Source: an uncultured Lachnospiraceae bacterium (GTDB lineage: Bacteria > Bacillota > Clostridia > Lachnospirales > Lachnospiraceae). From it: a DNA stretch of 64,000 bases. Every line of letters begins with the position of its first letter. Positions within the stretch are counted from its first letter, which is position 1. Of this stretch, positions 14,675 to 24,700 are shown one piece after another. Position numbers and translations under genes: made by a program. Location: assembly GCA_910579395.1 (NCBI GenBank), contig CAJTUC010000022.1, positions 7,475 through 71,474 of the forward strand. Direction: 5' to 3'. Below the pieces are notes generated by a model, which ran no database searches, was not told where the DNA came from, and saw only the letters and a list, made by a program, of their open reading frames with translations.

Positions 14675-17235
14675 ACATCCTATTTCAAAATTCCAATGTC
14701 GGACTGGAAAAAGAACTGGCGGCGGAGGATTACAAAGCCCATCCGGTCAGAAACAGGATGGCGATACTTGCGGTAGCGTTGACTGCTATTTTGATCTGTG
14801 TTGTTTTCACTGTCGGATTCGGCTTTGTCGGAGCCATGAACTTGTCTTTCGGAGCGTCGCCCGGGCCGGGAGCAGACAGCTGCTGCATCTATGGAGATGA
14901 GGAAATCCTGGCGCGGGTGAGGGAACTTCCCCAGGTGGACTGGGCAGCTTATGTAAAAAGGTGCAGCACGACCTATCTTCATAATAAAGAATTTTCAGGC
15001 CTGGAGGTCCGTCTGTTCATTGCGGATGACTTGCATTATGAGAAAAACATGGTGGAGCTGATTGCGGGGAAGTATCCTGAGAAAGCGGACGAAATCCTCG
15101 TATCGGATACCTTGTCCAAGCGGCTTGGACTGGAGGAAAAAATCGGGGCGGAGTACACCCTGACGGTCGTCATACAGGATGAAGGAGAAGAAGTGGAGCA
15201 GGACGTTCCCATGACGGTGTGCGGTTATTACCGGAACCCGCTGGGGAATGTCAGCAGTATATATGAAGAAATTTATACAGGAGAAGATTTTCTTCCGACT
15301 TATAATCCGCTGTTGGCAGAAGGTTACGATACAATTTATGTGAAACTGAACAATCTGGATTTCTGGAAGCTTGGGCATGACAGGGAGGAAAAACTGGCAG
15401 AAGTGGATGCGCTCGTCGGCGGAAATGGAAACGGATATAAAATGAGCGATATGGGCGGCGGCGTCATGGCGCTGGTCTTTGTAATTATTTTCATGATTAT
15501 GTTCTGCGGGTATATTTTCATTTATAATGTATTTGATATATCCATTGTCAATGACATTCGGTTTTACGGGGAATTGAAAACCATCGGTATGACGGCTGGG
15601 CAGCTGCGGCGGATGCTCTTTTACCAGATGAACCGGATTTCTTTGTGGGGAATCGTCATCGGAAGCCTGATCGGATATGGCATCGGGCGGTTTGCTTCCA
15701 GGGAAATCGTTGCGGGATTTGCCGAAGGGATTGCGATGTATTATCAGCCGGCAGGGCCTTTGAAATCTTTTGCCCTGAGCGCGGTTTTTGCATGGATTAC
15801 CGTTTATATCAGTACCAGACGGCCTTTTCGGAAGGCGTGCGCCATCTCTCCGGTAGAGGCGGCCAGATACCGTGGGAAACAGAAAAAGGGAGTCTTTTCG
15901 GTACTTTCCTTCGGCATCAGCGGCATTCTGTTCCTGATGGTTTATACCATATCGGCGGGTTATCAGGTGGATGTGATGATGGAACGGTATAATGAAACGG
16001 ATTTCCGTATCAGACATAAGGGCAGTATGTGGATGCAGGACGAAGCTTATCAGCCGATCAGTCAGAATCTGGTCGCATCGCTGGAGGCGCTTGATTTTAC
16101 AGAAAATTTCGGACTGATCTATCAGGCAAGAACGAAGCCGGATTATTTTTTATGGAACGGCTCATACAAGTACGAAGCTTCCATTGGGGAAATTGGAAAA
16201 GAGGGAGAGCTTGCGGAAGAAATGCGTGCCTATAATGCACACTTTAGAGAAATGGGCGGTGACATGGATGAATTTCCGGAAAACGAAAGAGGAAATTATA
16301 AGGTTCGGGTACTCGGCGTGCCGCCGGAATATCTGGCCCGGGATGAAAAATATCTGGACGTGCTGGAAGGCAGCCTGGATGCGGAAAAATTTGCAGAGGG
16401 CGGCTATATGATATATAAACGCCTGCTGTTGGTGGGGAAAGAGAAGACGCGCGCGCTGACGGAGGGAATGGAATATCAGGTACATGCGGGCGATCAGGTC
16501 ACGGTGCGCTTTTATGATGACGCAGCACAGCATTATGTGGAGAAAACTTATACGATCATGGCAATTGTTGTTGATGACAGTATGTTTTCGACGTCGAATA
16601 CGAAAAACGGTAACATTATCATAAGCGATGAAGAATTTTGCAGTATTTATTCCAACCATGAGAATCTCGTGAGCGGTATCTGCTTTGATGCTTCGCAGAA
16701 ATTTGACAGCAAGAGCCTGGAGGCCGGAAAGGCACAGTATGAGACGGTGGAGAAAATTCTGGAAGAGGACGGTAATCTGCAGCTTATGCTTGACGCAAAA
16801 TACCAGGATGGCGTATATTCTGCAGGAAACAAGAAAATTCTCACGGTTTTTGGTATGTTTCTTGCGGCGGTCGTCGGCCTGATCGGCATTGCCAATCTGA
16901 TCAACACGGTGACGACGGATGTGATGGCGAGAAAACTGGAATATGCCGCGATGCAGTCTATTGGTATGACCGGGAAACAGATGGAACGGGATATTTTTAT
17001 AAAATATGCCCGCTATATCCTGACATCGGTAGGGATTGCCGCAGTATTTGGTTCGCTGATCACTTACCAGGCAGCCGAAAATCCAACGTTTACGGGATTT
17101 TCCCTTCCGGCGTTTGCGCAGGCATTCACGATTTTTCTTGTTTTTTCCATCTTGCTCAGTGCGGCGATGGCGCGGATTCTGACACGGGTCATGAGCAGAA
17201 AGTCGATTGTAGAGAGGCTGCGGGAAGCGGTGTAA
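14671..17235 (+). CDS. ABC transporter permease with two FtsX-like domains
   Basis: This is an 854-residue membrane protein. One membrane segment lies near residues 28-50, followed by a large extracellular domain to about 260. Three segments lie near 265-390, one near 410-430, a second extracellular domain of about 300 residues follows, and a final trio of segments ends the protein. The FtsX core appears twice (ELKTIGMTAGQLRRM and EYAAMQSIGMTGKQMERD). This double arrangement is seen in MacB/Vex/SalY-type exporters of peptides or lipids, and differs from BceB with its single large loop. It overlaps the ATPase gene by ATGA. The cargo is unknown, but linkage to a sensor pair suggests an envelope-active compound. 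Confidence 0.88.
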   Translation: MNILFQNSNVGLEKELAAEDYKAHPVRNRMAILAVALTAILICVVFTVGFGFVGAMNLSFGASPGPGADSCCIYGDEEILARVRELPQVDWAAYVKRCSTTYLHNKEFSGLEVRLFIADDLHYEKNMVELIAGKYPEKADEILVSDTLSKRLGLEEKIGAEYTLTVVIQDEGEEVEQDVPMTVCGYYRNPLGNVSSIYEEIYTGEDFLPTYNPLLAEGYDTIYVKLNNLDFWKLGHDREEKLAEVDALVGGNGNGYKMSDMGGGVMALVFVIIFMIMFCGYIFIYNVFDISIVNDIRFYGELKTIGMTAGQLRRMLFYQMNRISLWGIVIGSLIGYGIGRFASREIVAGFAEGIAMYYQPAGPLKSFALSAVFAWITVYISTRRPFRKACAISPVEAARYRGKQKKGVFSVLSFGISGILFLMVYTISAGYQVDVMMERYNETDFRIRHKGSMWMQDEAYQPISQNLVASLEALDFTENFGLIYQARTKPDYFLWNGSYKYEASIGEIGKEGELAEEMRAYNAHFREMGGDMDEFPENERGNYKVRVLGVPPEYLARDEKYLDVLEGSLDAEKFAEGGYMIYKRLLLVGKEKTRALTEGMEYQVHAGDQVTVRFYDDAAQHYVEKTYTIMAIVVDDSMFSTSNTKNGNIIISDEEFCSIYSNHENLVSGICFDASQKFDSKSLEAGKAQYETVEKILEEDGNLQLMLDAKYQDGVYSAGNKKILTVFGMFLAAVVGLIGIANLINTVTTDVMARKLEYAAMQSIGMTGKQMERDIFIKYARYILTSVGIAAVFGSLITYQAAENPTFTGFSLPAFAQAFTIFLVFSILLSAAMARILTRVMSRKSIVERLREAV

Positions 17236-17287
17236 GGAGTTTTTTACAGGAATTGAAAAGGATGAAGCGGTATCATGGGGGAAGGGT

Positions 17288-17962
17288 ATGGAACAGCATA
17301 TTTTAGTTATTGAAGATGATAGAACATTAAATGCCGGGATTGTATTTGCGCTGGAAAAAGAAGGCTATGCCGTACACAGTGCGCATAGTCTTCTGGAGGC
17401 GGAAAAACGTCTTCGGCAGAAAATGAATCTGATTCTGCTCGATGTGAATCTGCCTGACGGAGACGGACGGGATTTTCTGCAGAATATCCTCGCGGGACAG
17501 CCTGTCCCGGTAATCTGCCTGACGGCGCTCGATACGGAGGAGGATATGCTAAAGGGATTCCGCGCAGGCTGTGACGATTATGTGACAAAACCCTTTTCCA
17601 TGCCGGTGCTTGTGATGAAAATCAAGGCGCTGTTAAAGCGCAGCGAAGGATCGTCGAGGCAGATTTATGCTTCCGGCGATCTGCTCTATGATTTTGAAGG
17701 TAAGACATTAAGAAAGCGTGACAGCGTGGTAGAACTTACCGCGCTGGAAGTGCGGATGCTGGAGTTTTTTATTCGGAACAGAGGCATTGTACTGACAAGG
17801 GAAAATCTGCTGGATAAAATCTGGGATGCGGAAGAACGGTATGTGGAAGAGCGGACGCTGAATGTCAGCGTCCGCAGGCTGCGCAAGAAGATAGAAGATA
17901 ATCCGGAAGAACCGAGGTATATCAGGACGGTGTTCGGGATTGGATATAAATTTGAAGTATAG
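17288..17962 (+). CDS. OmpR family response regulator
   Basis: This 224-residue protein has a receiver domain with the acidic pair E9-D10-D11, phospho-acceptor D52 (LLDVNLPDGDG) and K101 (DDYVTKPFS), followed by a winged-helix DNA-binding domain ending in RYIRTVFGIGYKFEV. It should be phosphorylated by the kinase encoded just downstream. The phased repeats at 13891-13934 are a plausible target, which would make the operon autoregulated. It lies 52 bp after the permease gene. GGGGGAAGGG precedes the ATG. Confidence 0.95.
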   Translation: MEQHILVIEDDRTLNAGIVFALEKEGYAVHSAHSLLEAEKRLRQKMNLILLDVNLPDGDGRDFLQNILAGQPVPVICLTALDTEEDMLKGFRAGCDDYVTKPFSMPVLVMKIKALLKRSEGSSRQIYASGDLLYDFEGKTLRKRDSVVELTALEVRMLEFFIRNRGIVLTRENLLDKIWDAEERYVEERTLNVSVRRLRKKIEDNPEEPRYIRTVFGIGYKFEV

Positions 17963-17987
17963 AAGGGAAAGGGCATGGTCATGGGCG

Positions 17988-19037
17988 ATGAGAAATAGGG
18001 TAATACAGCGTCTGCAAAGGGGAGAAGGGACGGACAGGATATGGCTGGGCGGTGTAGGCGGGACGCTCATACTGTTTTGGCTGTTTCTGTCCACAGCTGC
18101 CTTCTGGCAGGATTATATTATGGTATGGGCGGTGCTGTACGGTATGATGAATCTGCTCGTATTTATCGTGGTATATCTTTTCCTGGCGCGACATGTAAAT
18201 GGGACTTTGTATGTACTCAGCGATATGGTGGAGGAGCTGATCGGCGGAAAAGAGAAAATAGAATTTTCGCCTGTAGAAGATACGGTTCTGTCCAAATTAC
18301 AGGGACAGCTTTTGAAATTATATGATATTCTGCAATCCCACAAAGAGCGTGAACAGAAGATTCGGAAACAGCTCGATGAAAATATCGGCAATCTGGTGCA
18401 TCAGATCAGTACGCCGATTACCAATCTCCAATTATATGTCGGTTTTTTAAAAAGAGACGATTTGACACCGACGGAAAGGGAGAAATTCATGTCCTGTATG
18501 GAAGAGCAGGCACAGAAGCTTTTCTGGCTTGGAGAGAGTTTTTCCAAAATATCCCGTCTGGAAACGGGCATCATTCGCCTGAAGCCGGAAAGACAGAAAG
18601 TCGAAGCCGTCATTTTAGGCGCCATCGGTCAGGCCATGGTCAAAGCGGAGAACAAAGGGATGGAAATTTCTCTGTCCGGAGAAACACAGGCCGTTGCGCT
18701 GCTCGACCTTAAATGGACAACGGAAGCCCTGTTCAACATTCTGGATAATGCCGTAAAATACGGTAAATCCGGGACGTCGATACAGATAGCCGTGACCGAT
18801 CTTACGAATTATATCAGGATTGCAGTACGGAATGAAAGCGAAATAAAGATTTCCCCCCATGAGTATCATCTGCTTTTCAAACGTTTTTACCGTGGGAAGA
18901 CAAACACCGTGACCGAGGGCATAGGCTTGGGCTTATACATCGCAAGAAAAATATTAGAGGATGAAAAAGCCTATATCAAAGCCGAAACAAGACCGGACGG
19001 TATGACGGAGTTTACCGTTTTCTTATATAAGGGATAG
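17988..19037 (+). CDS. Sensor histidine kinase
   Basis: This kinase of about 349 residues has two closely spaced membrane segments (about 20-40 and 45-67) with almost no extracellular loop, a HAMP-like linker, the phospho-acceptor H138 in NLVHQISTPITN, and an ATPase domain with N, G1 (GIGLGLYIAR) and G2 boxes. The near absence of an external sensor is typical of intramembrane-sensing kinases that read the state of a partner ABC transporter, which fits the permease gene upstream. The ATG at 17988 has GAAGGGAAAGGG 14 bases before it. An in-frame TTG at 17940 inside the regulator gene is an alternative that would add 16 residues. Confidence 0.9.
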   Translation: MRNRVIQRLQRGEGTDRIWLGGVGGTLILFWLFLSTAAFWQDYIMVWAVLYGMMNLLVFIVVYLFLARHVNGTLYVLSDMVEELIGGKEKIEFSPVEDTVLSKLQGQLLKLYDILQSHKEREQKIRKQLDENIGNLVHQISTPITNLQLYVGFLKRDDLTPTEREKFMSCMEEQAQKLFWLGESFSKISRLETGIIRLKPERQKVEAVILGAIGQAMVKAENKGMEISLSGETQAVALLDLKWTTEALFNILDNAVKYGKSGTSIQIAVTDLTNYIRIAVRNESEIKISPHEYHLLFKRFYRGKTNTVTEGIGLGLYIARKILEDEKAYIKAETRPDGMTEFTVFLYKG

Positions 19038-19067
19038 CGTTATAGTAGAAGCTGCCGGGCAGAGCAA

Positions 19068-19117
19068 TTTTTACAAATCCCCCAAATTGTAAATTGTTTT
19101 TTACAACCCCCTATTCT
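19068..19117 (+). promoter_or_regulatory. Candidate operator/promoter of the MMPL operon
   Basis: TTTTTACAA followed by a run of C occurs at 19068-19083 and again at 19098-19111, 30 bp apart. An inverted TTGTAA lies between (19087-19092). A TATTCT -10-like box follows at 19112-19117. This suggests a regulated promoter separate from the two-component genes. Confidence 0.4.
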
Positions 19118-19158
19118 AAAATTGTGCTCACAAGGACATTGGTAAAGGAGGCATCATT

Positions 19159-21732
19159 GTGAGCAGATCACAACAGACACCGGAACAGGATTCCAATATC
19201 ATGATAAAAATTTCCAGTTTTATTGTTGATAAGAGGAACCTGTTCTTTCTAATTTATATCATTTTAATTATCTTTTCGGCTTTTTCAAGGAACTGGGTAC
19301 AGGTAGAAAATGAACTTTCCGCTTATCTGCCGGAAACGGCGGAGACCTGTCAGGGGCTGGATTTGATGGAGGAACAGTTCATTACATATGGAACCGCGAA
19401 GATCATGGTGACAAATATTGAATATGATGCGGCGCAGAAACTGGCGGATGAAATAGAAGCGATGGACACGGTCGGAATGCTCGCTTTTGACAATACGACA
19501 GACCATTACAATAACTTCTCCGCACTGTACGATGTCACCTTCGATTATGATGAAACGGACGATAAATGTCTGGAAGCATTGGAGACGTTAAAGGAGTATC
19601 TTTCGGGATACGATTTCTATGTTTCGACTTCCCTGGGCGACCAGTCCTCGGAAACAATCGCTTCGGAGATGAGCGTCATTATCGTGTGGGTCGCGGTAAT
19701 CGTCGTTGCTGTGCTTTTACTGACTTCCCAGACCTGGGCGGAGGTTCCGGTATTACTTCTGACATTTGTGTCGGCTGCCATTCTGAGCATGGGAACGAAT
19801 TTCGTTTTCGGTACGATTTCTTTTGTATCCAATTCCGTGACCGTTGTATTACAGTTGGCGCTTTCCATCGACTATGCGATCATTTTGTGTAACCGTTATA
19901 AAGAAGAGCATGCGACGCTGCCAATCCGGGATGCGGCAATCATTGCCCTGAGTAAGTCGATACCGGAGATATCGTCTTCCAGCTTGACGACCATCGGCGG
20001 TCTGATCGCGATGATGTTCATGCAGTTCGGAATCGGAAGCGACATGGCAATCTGCCTGATTAAAGCGATCATTTTGAGTTTGATGTCCGTCTTTTTGCTG
20101 ATGCCGGGGCTGATTGTTCTGTTCGGAAATCTGATGGATAAGACCGTTCATAAGAACTTTGTGCCGAAGATTCCATTCGTCGGAAAGTTTGCTTATAAAA
20201 CGAGGTTTTTTGTGCCGCCGGTGTTCGTGGCGATATTGGTCGTTTTCTTTATTTTACAGAAGAATTGTCCTTATGTTTACGGTTATAGTACGCTGACGAC
20301 GCCGCTGCTCAACCAGTATCAGATTGCGGACAATATGATAGAAGAAAGTTTCGGAGAGACGAACTTTGTGGCTCTGATCGTGCCTGCCGGAAATTATGAC
20401 AAAGAAAGTAAATTGTTAAGAGATATCGACGCGCGGGCGGAAGTCGATTATTCCGTTGGATTATCCAATACGGAGGCGATGGACGGCTATATGCTGACGG
20501 ATAAGTTGTCGGCAAGGCAGTTCTCCGAACTTCTGGAACTGGACTATGAAGTGGCGGAACTGCTCTACATGGCCTATGCGGTCAACGATGAGAACTATGC
20601 CAAGCTGGTGAGTGGTATTTCCACATACAGCGTACCCCTCATTGATATGATCATGTTCCTGTATGAAGAGGTGGAGGAAGGTTATGTCACGCTGGAAGAC
20701 GATCTGATGGATACGCTGGAAAGCGCTTATCAGCAGATGAATATTGCCAAAGAACAGCTGCAGGGCGAGGAGTACAGCCGTATGCTCATCTATCTGAACC
20801 TGCCTGAGGAAGGCGATGAGACATTTGCTTTTCTGGATGAAATGCACGAAATAGCCCGTAAATATTATGAGGAAGGTACGATTCTCGTTGTCGGAGAGTC
20901 TACCAGCCAGTATGATCTCTGTAAGACTTTTTCCAGAGATAATACGGTGGTCAATGTGGTATCCATTCTGGCGGTTCTGGCGGTACTTCTTTTTACTTTC
21001 AAATCGGCCGGAATGCCGGTACTGCTGATTATCGTCATTCAGGGAAGTATCTGGATAAATTTCTCTTTCCCGGCTTTGATGAAGTCCAATCTTTTCTTTA
21101 TGAGCTATCTGATCGTCAGCTCGATTCAGATGGGCGCCAATATTGATTATGCAATCGTTATTTCCGGGCGGTTCATGGAGCTGAAGGAGAAGATGAACAA
21201 AAAAGATGCGATCATCGAAACGATGAATTTTGCTTTTCCGACGATCATTACATCGGGCTCCATGTTGGCAATTGCCGGCGTTTTGATCGGACAGATGACT
21301 TCCGAAGCGGCAATCGCGGGTATCGGACAGTGTCTTGGGCGCGGTACGTTTATTTCCATATTCATCGTTATGTTTATCCTGCCACAGATACTTTTGCTCG
21401 GGGAAAAGATTATTGAAAAGACATCCTTCACCGTTTCCATGCCGGTCATGACGCAGAAAGCGAGCGGGCTTGTCAGCGTCAACGGCAAGATTCGGGGACA
21501 GATCAACGGAATTGTCATCGGTGAGATTCACGGAATCGTGCGCGGTGAAGTCAATGCCATTATGGAAGTGGGCGATATGATACCGCTCGGAGAAGTGGAT
21601 GCGACGCTGCTTGCGATAGAGGCCGGCAGCGGAGAAAACGAGAAGACAGGGCCGGAAGATGTGGGGCCGGATACGGATAGAACACAAGATGTGGTCAGAA
21701 AAAAAAGAGAGGAGGCAGACAGCCATGAATAG
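19159..21732 (+). CDS. MMPL/RND family transporter
   Basis: This 857-residue exporter starts at a GTG with AAAGGAGG 7 bases upstream. It has the duplicated RND layout: one membrane helix, an extracellular domain, then five helices, repeated. The helix-4 motif occurs in both halves (QLALSIDYAIILCNRYKEE and SIQMGANIDYAIVISGRF), with the aspartates that carry protons in the family. MMPL proteins export lipids, glycolipids or peptides to the cell surface. After the last helix (near residue 755) comes an unusual tail with short repeats of the form IxG-x-I/V, then an acidic end. The gene overlaps the GLUG protein gene by 8 bases, so the two products are made together. An annotated substrate cannot be given. 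Confidence 0.9.
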   Translation: MSRSQQTPEQDSNIMIKISSFIVDKRNLFFLIYIILIIFSAFSRNWVQVENELSAYLPETAETCQGLDLMEEQFITYGTAKIMVTNIEYDAAQKLADEIEAMDTVGMLAFDNTTDHYNNFSALYDVTFDYDETDDKCLEALETLKEYLSGYDFYVSTSLGDQSSETIASEMSVIIVWVAVIVVAVLLLTSQTWAEVPVLLLTFVSAAILSMGTNFVFGTISFVSNSVTVVLQLALSIDYAIILCNRYKEEHATLPIRDAAIIALSKSIPEISSSSLTTIGGLIAMMFMQFGIGSDMAICLIKAIILSLMSVFLLMPGLIVLFGNLMDKTVHKNFVPKIPFVGKFAYKTRFFVPPVFVAILVVFFILQKNCPYVYGYSTLTTPLLNQYQIADNMIEESFGETNFVALIVPAGNYDKESKLLRDIDARAEVDYSVGLSNTEAMDGYMLTDKLSARQFSELLELDYEVAELLYMAYAVNDENYAKLVSGISTYSVPLIDMIMFLYEEVEEGYVTLEDDLMDTLESAYQQMNIAKEQLQGEEYSRMLIYLNLPEEGDETFAFLDEMHEIARKYYEEGTILVVGESTSQYDLCKTFSRDNTVVNVVSILAVLAVLLFTFKSAGMPVLLIIVIQGSIWINFSFPALMKSNLFFMSYLIVSSIQMGANIDYAIVISGRFMELKEKMNKKDAIIETMNFAFPTIITSGSMLAIAGVLIGQMTSEAAIAGIGQCLGRGTFISIFIVMFILPQILLLGEKIIEKTSFTVSMPVMTQKASGLVSVNGKIRGQINGIVIGEIHGIVRGEVNAIMEVGDMIPLGEVDATLLAIEAGSGENEKTGPEDVGPDTDRTQDVVRKKREEADSHE

Positions 21733-24700
21733 ACAAAAATCTGTCATAAAAGGCATAAAAAAATATCTGTCACGGCGAAAACTGCTGTCACAGAAAAATG
21801 ATTTGTCAAAGAACTACTATAGAATCGTCAGCATGCTTATGCTTCCTGTGCTTGTCATGACATTTGTGTCAGAAAATGTGGCATTTGCAGCAGAGGAAAA
21901 GAAGGAAGAAACACAGGAAAAAGAGGCTGAAACAGAAACGGGAGTCGATGGAGCAGCGGCAGTAGAAAATGCGCTGCTGCAAGCAGAAGGAGAGATGGCT
22001 GCGGTTTCGGCAGAGGGTAAAGAGGTGATTAATGTCAGGACTGCCGAAGAGCTTTTAGCGGTTGCCGAAAAATGTGATACAGATGTCTGGTCTGCAGATA
22101 AGTTGATCGAGCTGCAGGAAGACATTTCCCTTGCGGGTATTGATTTTGAACCAATTGCGGTATTTGCAGGCACTTTTAACGGAAACGGACATACGATCAG
22201 CGATTTTCATTATGTGGGTTCCGGGTATGCAGACGGTTTTTTCCGTTATATCGCGCCGACGGGCATCGTCCAGAACCTGACGATATCTGGCTGGGTCAAA
22301 ACGGAGAACGAGGAAAAGTGTACGGGCGGCTTCTGCGGTATTAATGGCGGTTGGATTCTGGAATGTACTTTTTCCGGACGGGTGGAAGGAAAATCGGAAA
22401 CCGGCGGTATTGTCGGGGAGAATGAAAGCACCGGTACGATCAGCACCTGTTCCGTCATCGGTTCGGTAACGGGATATGACCGGGCAGGCGGTATTGCGGG
22501 CGGTAATTACGGCACGATTCGGAATTGCACGAATAAAGCGGGTATCAACAGTGACAGCTCCTGGCTGGAGGAAGCGGATGAGTCGGGACTGGAATGGCTG
22601 CTGGAAGACATCGAGGAACGGAAGCTGATCAGCGGAACGGATATCGGCGGTATCGCGGGATATTCCAAAGGTCTTCTGATCAACTGCAATAACGAGGGCG
22701 TTGTCGGTTACGAACATAACGGCTATAACATCGGCGGCATCGTGGGCAGACAGTCCGGGCAGGTCTTTTTCTGCAATAACAACGGTCAGGTGTATGGGCG
22801 TAAGGATGTAGGCGGTATTGTCGGACAGATGGAGCCGCATATCAGTGTAGAAGAGGCGGAATCGCTTTCGGAAGCAGTACAGCGGCTTCACGATCTGGTG
22901 GATATCTTTTTGAATGATGCCGGTAAAACACAGGATACGGTAAATGCGGATTTTGATATTCTGCGCAGTCATTCGGATGAAGCACTGAAAAATGCGGATT
23001 CCATTGCGAACAAAACAACGGATTTTATTGATGATAATATTTCTGCGGTCAATGAGGCTGCCGACCGGATGCGCTACTGCATGGAGCAGATTCCTTATAT
23101 TGCGGATGATGTTTCCTCTGCCATAGACAGCATGAATGAGACGGCGGATGCGCTCGGCAGAGTGGCCGATGTGCTTGATCTGAACGGAAAAGCCGGCGAT
23201 ACGGTATACGATGAGACGGCGCATACTCGTCTGTCGCTCGTGTCCGGGGTGGGAGGCGACGTTTATACGAACAGTGCCCTGCCAGCCGAGGGAGAGACGG
23301 TCACGTTGTCGGTCGTGTCGGAGGAAGGATACCGGCTGAGTTACATCAGCGCGGCCGATGCTTCGAAAACAACCATTGAACTGACGATGCTCAGCGATAC
23401 GGAATACGCTTTTGTCATGCCGTCCGGAAATGTTGTGGTCAAAGCGGAGTTTGTATATGACGGTAGTGTCACGTCAGATGCGGGAGATGGCAGCGTATCG
23501 GTGGTGGTGCCTTCTGCCAGTTCGAGAAACGACGGAAGCAGCCTGGGCAGCCAGACAGACAGCAATGGAGGCCAGACAGACAGCAATGGAGGCCAGACAA
23601 ACAGCAATGGAGGCCAGACAAACAGCAATGGAGGCCAGACAAACAGCAATGGAGATCAGACAAACGGAAATGACGGCCAGACAAATAATAATATCAGTCA
23701 GACAGGCAATAATGGTGCAGGTCTGGACGCGGATGGGAATGCATCGACCGATGGCACGGACGAATCTGATAACGGTGACAGCGGAGCAGAGAATCCGGAT
23801 GATCGGACGGACGATGCCGGAAATGAACCGGAAAGCAATTCGGAAGATTTGGATGGCGGCAGGGATGATGCAGGAAGTGAGCAGCCTGATGAATCGGTCG
23901 AAGATTCAAACGGAACGGCGGAGGAAGTATCGGATTCGGATAACGAAGCGGATGCAGGCGATGTTGCGCATGACGTGGCTGCGCTGGACGACGGGAAAAT
24001 CGGTGCGGACCATCAGTTCAGAAAACTGGTCAACGCTACGGATGCCTTGAATGGTGCGGAGTATACGATTACAGTTTTGAAAAACGGAGATACGGAAAGT
24101 ACAGTCAGTGCTCATGCGGACGATGTTGTAGTCGTTAATGTGCAGCCGGACAGCGGTTGTCAGGCGTCCATACATATAACGGCTGGCGGGGGAGAGATTT
24201 CTTTTACAGAGAAAATGGAAGGGCGTGCCTACCAGTTTATAATGCCGGCTGCGGATGTGGATGTAGCGGTCAGCTTCGTAAAAGCAGGAGTCATTGTGGA
24301 ATCCAATGCGGGCGGTAAGGCGGATTATACCGTATCCGGCAGCAAACTCACGCTGCAGGTCAGACCGAATGCAGGCTATGCGGAAAAAGATCATCCGACC
24401 GTTGTCGATAGTGCCGGAAGTCAGCTGATGATTTCCAGAAAAAGTGCGGGTGCCTATGTTTACGAGGTGGATATGACAAGCGCGAATCCGCCAGTCAGAG
24501 TGAAGATAACCTTTACGGCAAGCACGGATTCTGCGGCAGTAAGCGCTTCCAGAGATAATTTGAGTGAGAACGTCAGTCTGTTAAAGACACAGATGCAGAG
24601 TGTTTCCGATACCATGTCAAAAATTGACCAGCTTGTCAGCGGAAAGACATTGGATGATATAAAGAACGACGAAGAACTGATCGGCTATATCCTGGATCTG

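Noticed and set aside
14995..16017. 340-codon minus-strand frame
   Set aside because: Antisense of the ABC permease gene, with no recognisable domain.
20461..23224. Two long minus-strand open frames (431 and 389 codons)
   Set aside because: They are antisense to the MMPL and GLUG genes, have no ribosome sites and show biased composition typical of shadow frames.
23550..23654. CRISPR-like regular repeats
   Set aside because: Units are contiguous 21-mers without spacers, in frame within a surface protein gene.
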